Assembly: GCA_045646145.1 (NCBI GenBank)
Contig: JAZRKE010000040.1
Coordinates: 1 to 40,879 of the forward strand
DNA length: 40,879 bases
Origin: SIG565 sp045646145
Lineage (GTDB): Bacteria > Bacillota > Clostridia > Oscillospirales > Acutalibacteraceae
Direction of reading: 5' to 3'
A model generated the notes under the pieces. That model had not been told where the DNA came from and did not search any database. It saw nothing but the letters and a program-made list of their open reading frames with translations. Below, in pieces: positions 39,165 through 40,879 of the stretch (the stretch's first letter is position 1; the number at the start of each line of letters is the position of its first letter). The position numbers and the translations under genes were made by a program.

Positions 39165-40879
39165 GTTTCCTCTAAACGAGGTTCAAATATATCCCACTTA
39201 TATGTTCTAAATTGGCATGTAGTGGAGTTAAGAAGGAGTGTTTTAAATTTTGGTAATTGAAACACGGGAAGTTAGTTGCGCCAAAGATTTGGTGCCGAGT
39301 ACAGCAGTCTGAGTTCTGCGGCAGACTGTGAATCACCAGCAGAAAACCTTTAAAGTCGGGTTAGGCTTCATCAGCCGATGCTCTAAGGCTGATTATCCGT
39401 AGGACCGAAGAAGTGGAAATACGGAACTAAAGAGCCATCACGGTTTTGGCAGCGGACAGGGTGATATATGGTAGATAGGCGATACATTTTTAATCGACCT
39501 ATTACGTTGCTCGGTTTTATGATTTCCGCAAAAAATCAGAACCCACTTTCACGCAGTGGTCTGAAGAATGAGAGTAGGAAAAGCCGTGATATACAAAGCC
39601 CTTCACAAAGGCAATGTGAATTTAAGTTGATGGCAAATGAGCGGTCAACTTCTGTGCGGATAGCAGAGCCGTTACGAAATGTAGAATTGTTCGACTGCAA
39701 AACTGTTTCACTTATTACAGCGTTTATTAACTAAAATAAGTGTATAGCTTTGACAAGGGTTCCTGCCGAAGTTATTGACGAAAATTATGGAATCCACGAC
39801 GTTTGAGAGTTTCGTCGGTAAATAAAACTGCTTAAGCGGTGGTGCTACCGTCCATTAAGGGAATTCTCCAGCCCTTACGGGAATAGCATACGAAGTTTCC
39901 GGGATTTAATCGTAGTTTAAATACTAAATGAAAATCCCCGCCGAACGAGTTGTTTAGTCTCGGCAGGGCTGAAATGCCTTGCACTCGGCGTAGCGTCAGC
40001 AAGCAATACAAGGTTGTTTGCACTCTTGAATTTCAAGAGAACACGCACGGAAAATCTATTAATCTTGCGATGAAAGCAAAATAGATTAAGCCAAGTACTA
40101 ACCTTATTTTACAGCAGAATACCAGAAAAGAACTTTCGCTTTGGGATGATTTATGACTGTCTCTTTGAGAGTGTATGATTTACTTTTCGAGAGCGAGTTG
40201 CACCTGCTAAACAAACCTTCGGCTCTCTGCAAGTTGTCATTCGTGTAATGAATGACAAGCTGCAGGAAGCCGAAGAAAGTAACGAAGAACTTCAAGAAGC
40301 AGGTGCTATGACTATCATTTCTATGATGATAGATGATTGTCCTTTAGAAATGATTTATGACTCTCTTTTTGGGAGCCGAGCCGTTTCTATTGGACGATAG
40401 TCAGATAGAAACGGCTCGGAGACGCAGTCGGAGAGCCGAGATTAGCAGGGCATAATACCCCGCGTCAAAGAAGAATCAGTAAGAAATGGAAGTTTGCAGA
40501 GACCTTTGACAGTGGGTGTATTATGCCCTGCGGACTTTCCTTTTAAGAGCCATATAGGTTAATGATAGATTTATTATAGATATCATTAAATGATGATAGT
40601 TTGTATTTATGATGTTACTAAATATGGCTCTTGTATGATTGATGATTTACTTTTCGATATGTTTGATGATTATAATTTCGATATGTTCTATGATTATAGT
40701 TTCGAGAGAATATTTCGAAATTACTTTCATTTTCTGCAAAAAAGGATTGTGCTGACCGTCCGTTTGAGATTACTTACTTTTCGATATCAGGTCAGCACAA
40801 TCTATAAAAGCAATTTTTGATGCTCCACGGTTTGAGATGATATATGACTTTCATTTGCAAATGAGCAGAAAAACTTTCG
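39165..40879 (+). ncRNA. Large, densely structured non-coding region (candidate giant RNA), cut by the window end
   Basis: About 1.7 kb without a credible protein gene but packed with perfect inverted repeats. Examples: 39901-39907/39932-39938; a long rod 40200-40208/40298-40306 enclosing 40217-40224/40268-40275, 40227-40231/40261-40265 and 40234-40242/40250-40258; 40376-40390/40405-40419 (15 bp); 40445-40458/40518-40531 (14 bp) enclosing 40464-40470/40504-40510; 40745-40757/40790-40802 (13 bp). A long-range pair ATCACGG/CCGTGAT links about 39437 with about 39585. Large ornate RNAs such as GOLLD, ROOL and OLE have this look; I cannot assign it to any. A short part near 39270-39460 recalls group II intron domain I, but no domain V is seen. 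The strand is inferred from the upstream promoter. Confidence 0.5.
40641..40712. repeat. Three tandem 24-base repeats
   Basis: Units start at 40641, 40665 and 40689 with consensus GATGATTATAnTTTCGATATGTT. Related single copies lie elsewhere in the same non-coding block (40174, 40766), and a variant GATGATTTATGACT precedes small hairpins at 40145 and 40349 (the last with A for the first G). The distribution over 700 bases fits a recurring structural or protein-binding module. Confidence 0.65.

Noticed and set aside
40641..40712. Tandem repeats as a CRISPR array
   Set aside because: Repeat units are contiguous with no unique spacers, and there are no cas genes.
39075..40820. Short open frames (39075-39260, 39468-39734, 40590-40820 plus; 39832-40023, 40104-40295 minus)
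   Set aside because: No binding sites, atypical composition, and each crosses strong hairpins. The 8-residue repeat in the last plus-strand frame is explained by the 24-base DNA repeat.

Overview
The window looks like a chromosome segment of a low-GC, Gram-positive anaerobe of the class Clostridia, possibly a gut Oscillospirales/Ruminococcaceae-type organism. Supporting signs are the gene order infC-rpmI-rplT, rnc-(radical SAM)-smc-ftsY and yhbY-nadD-yqeK-rsfS-leuS, AGGAGG-type ribosome binding sites, near-consensus sigma-A promoters, a secreted lipoprotein serpin and YuzA-like DUF378. The species is not identifiable by eye.

Layout. (1) 1-4336, minus strand: operon murI - DUF1934 - argS - serpin, ending in a multi-hairpin 3' region. 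(2) 4585-5726, plus: two decayed gene remnants and an intact small membrane protein; the first remnant is a truncated paralogue of the intact protein. (3) 5734-24503, plus: dense housekeeping block. A promoter and an attenuator leader precede infC (AUU start), rpmI and rplT. Then come a SpoU-type rRNA methylase, dprA, topA, trmFO, plsX, rnc, a radical SAM gene, smc, ftsY, rdgB, yhbY, nadD, yqeK, rsfS and leuS, mostly overlapping or a few bases apart, with a terminator after leuS. (4) tRNA-Lys(UUU) with its own promoter and terminator. (5) From about 24.9 kb onward the content is accessory.

Accessory region. A large serine recombinase (minus) diverges from a stand-alone reverse transcriptase (plus) of the unknown-group/DRT type. 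About 300 nt of strongly folded untranslated RNA lies just upstream of the RT. Its promoter directly abuts a 17/18 match to the CIRCE operator of the heat-shock repressor HrcA. I consider this RT + ncRNA + CIRCE unit the most exciting object in the window: a probable antiphage RT that may be wired to protein-folding stress. Next is a SAM methyltransferase behind a 10-codon leader peptide (ending RRKR), mutually exclusive hairpins and a terminator, which is the architecture of drug-inducible ribosome-stalling attenuators. A tight plus-strand operon follows (Nudix; GrpB-pyrophosphatase-Nudix fusion; YdcF-like; ASCH-GNAT fusion; 5'-3' exonuclease; S51 peptidase-methyltransferase fusion). Then come three regulators: AraC-GyrI, an XRE-type protein, and a sigma factor with a long C-terminal extension.

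The last 2.1 kb (38782-40879) has no convincing protein gene. It holds direct repeats, a perfect TTGACA-17-TATAAT promoter, a candidate small RNA with terminator, and about 1.6 kb of continuous, densely self-complementary sequence with recurring motifs. This is probably one or more large structured RNAs that continue past the window edge.
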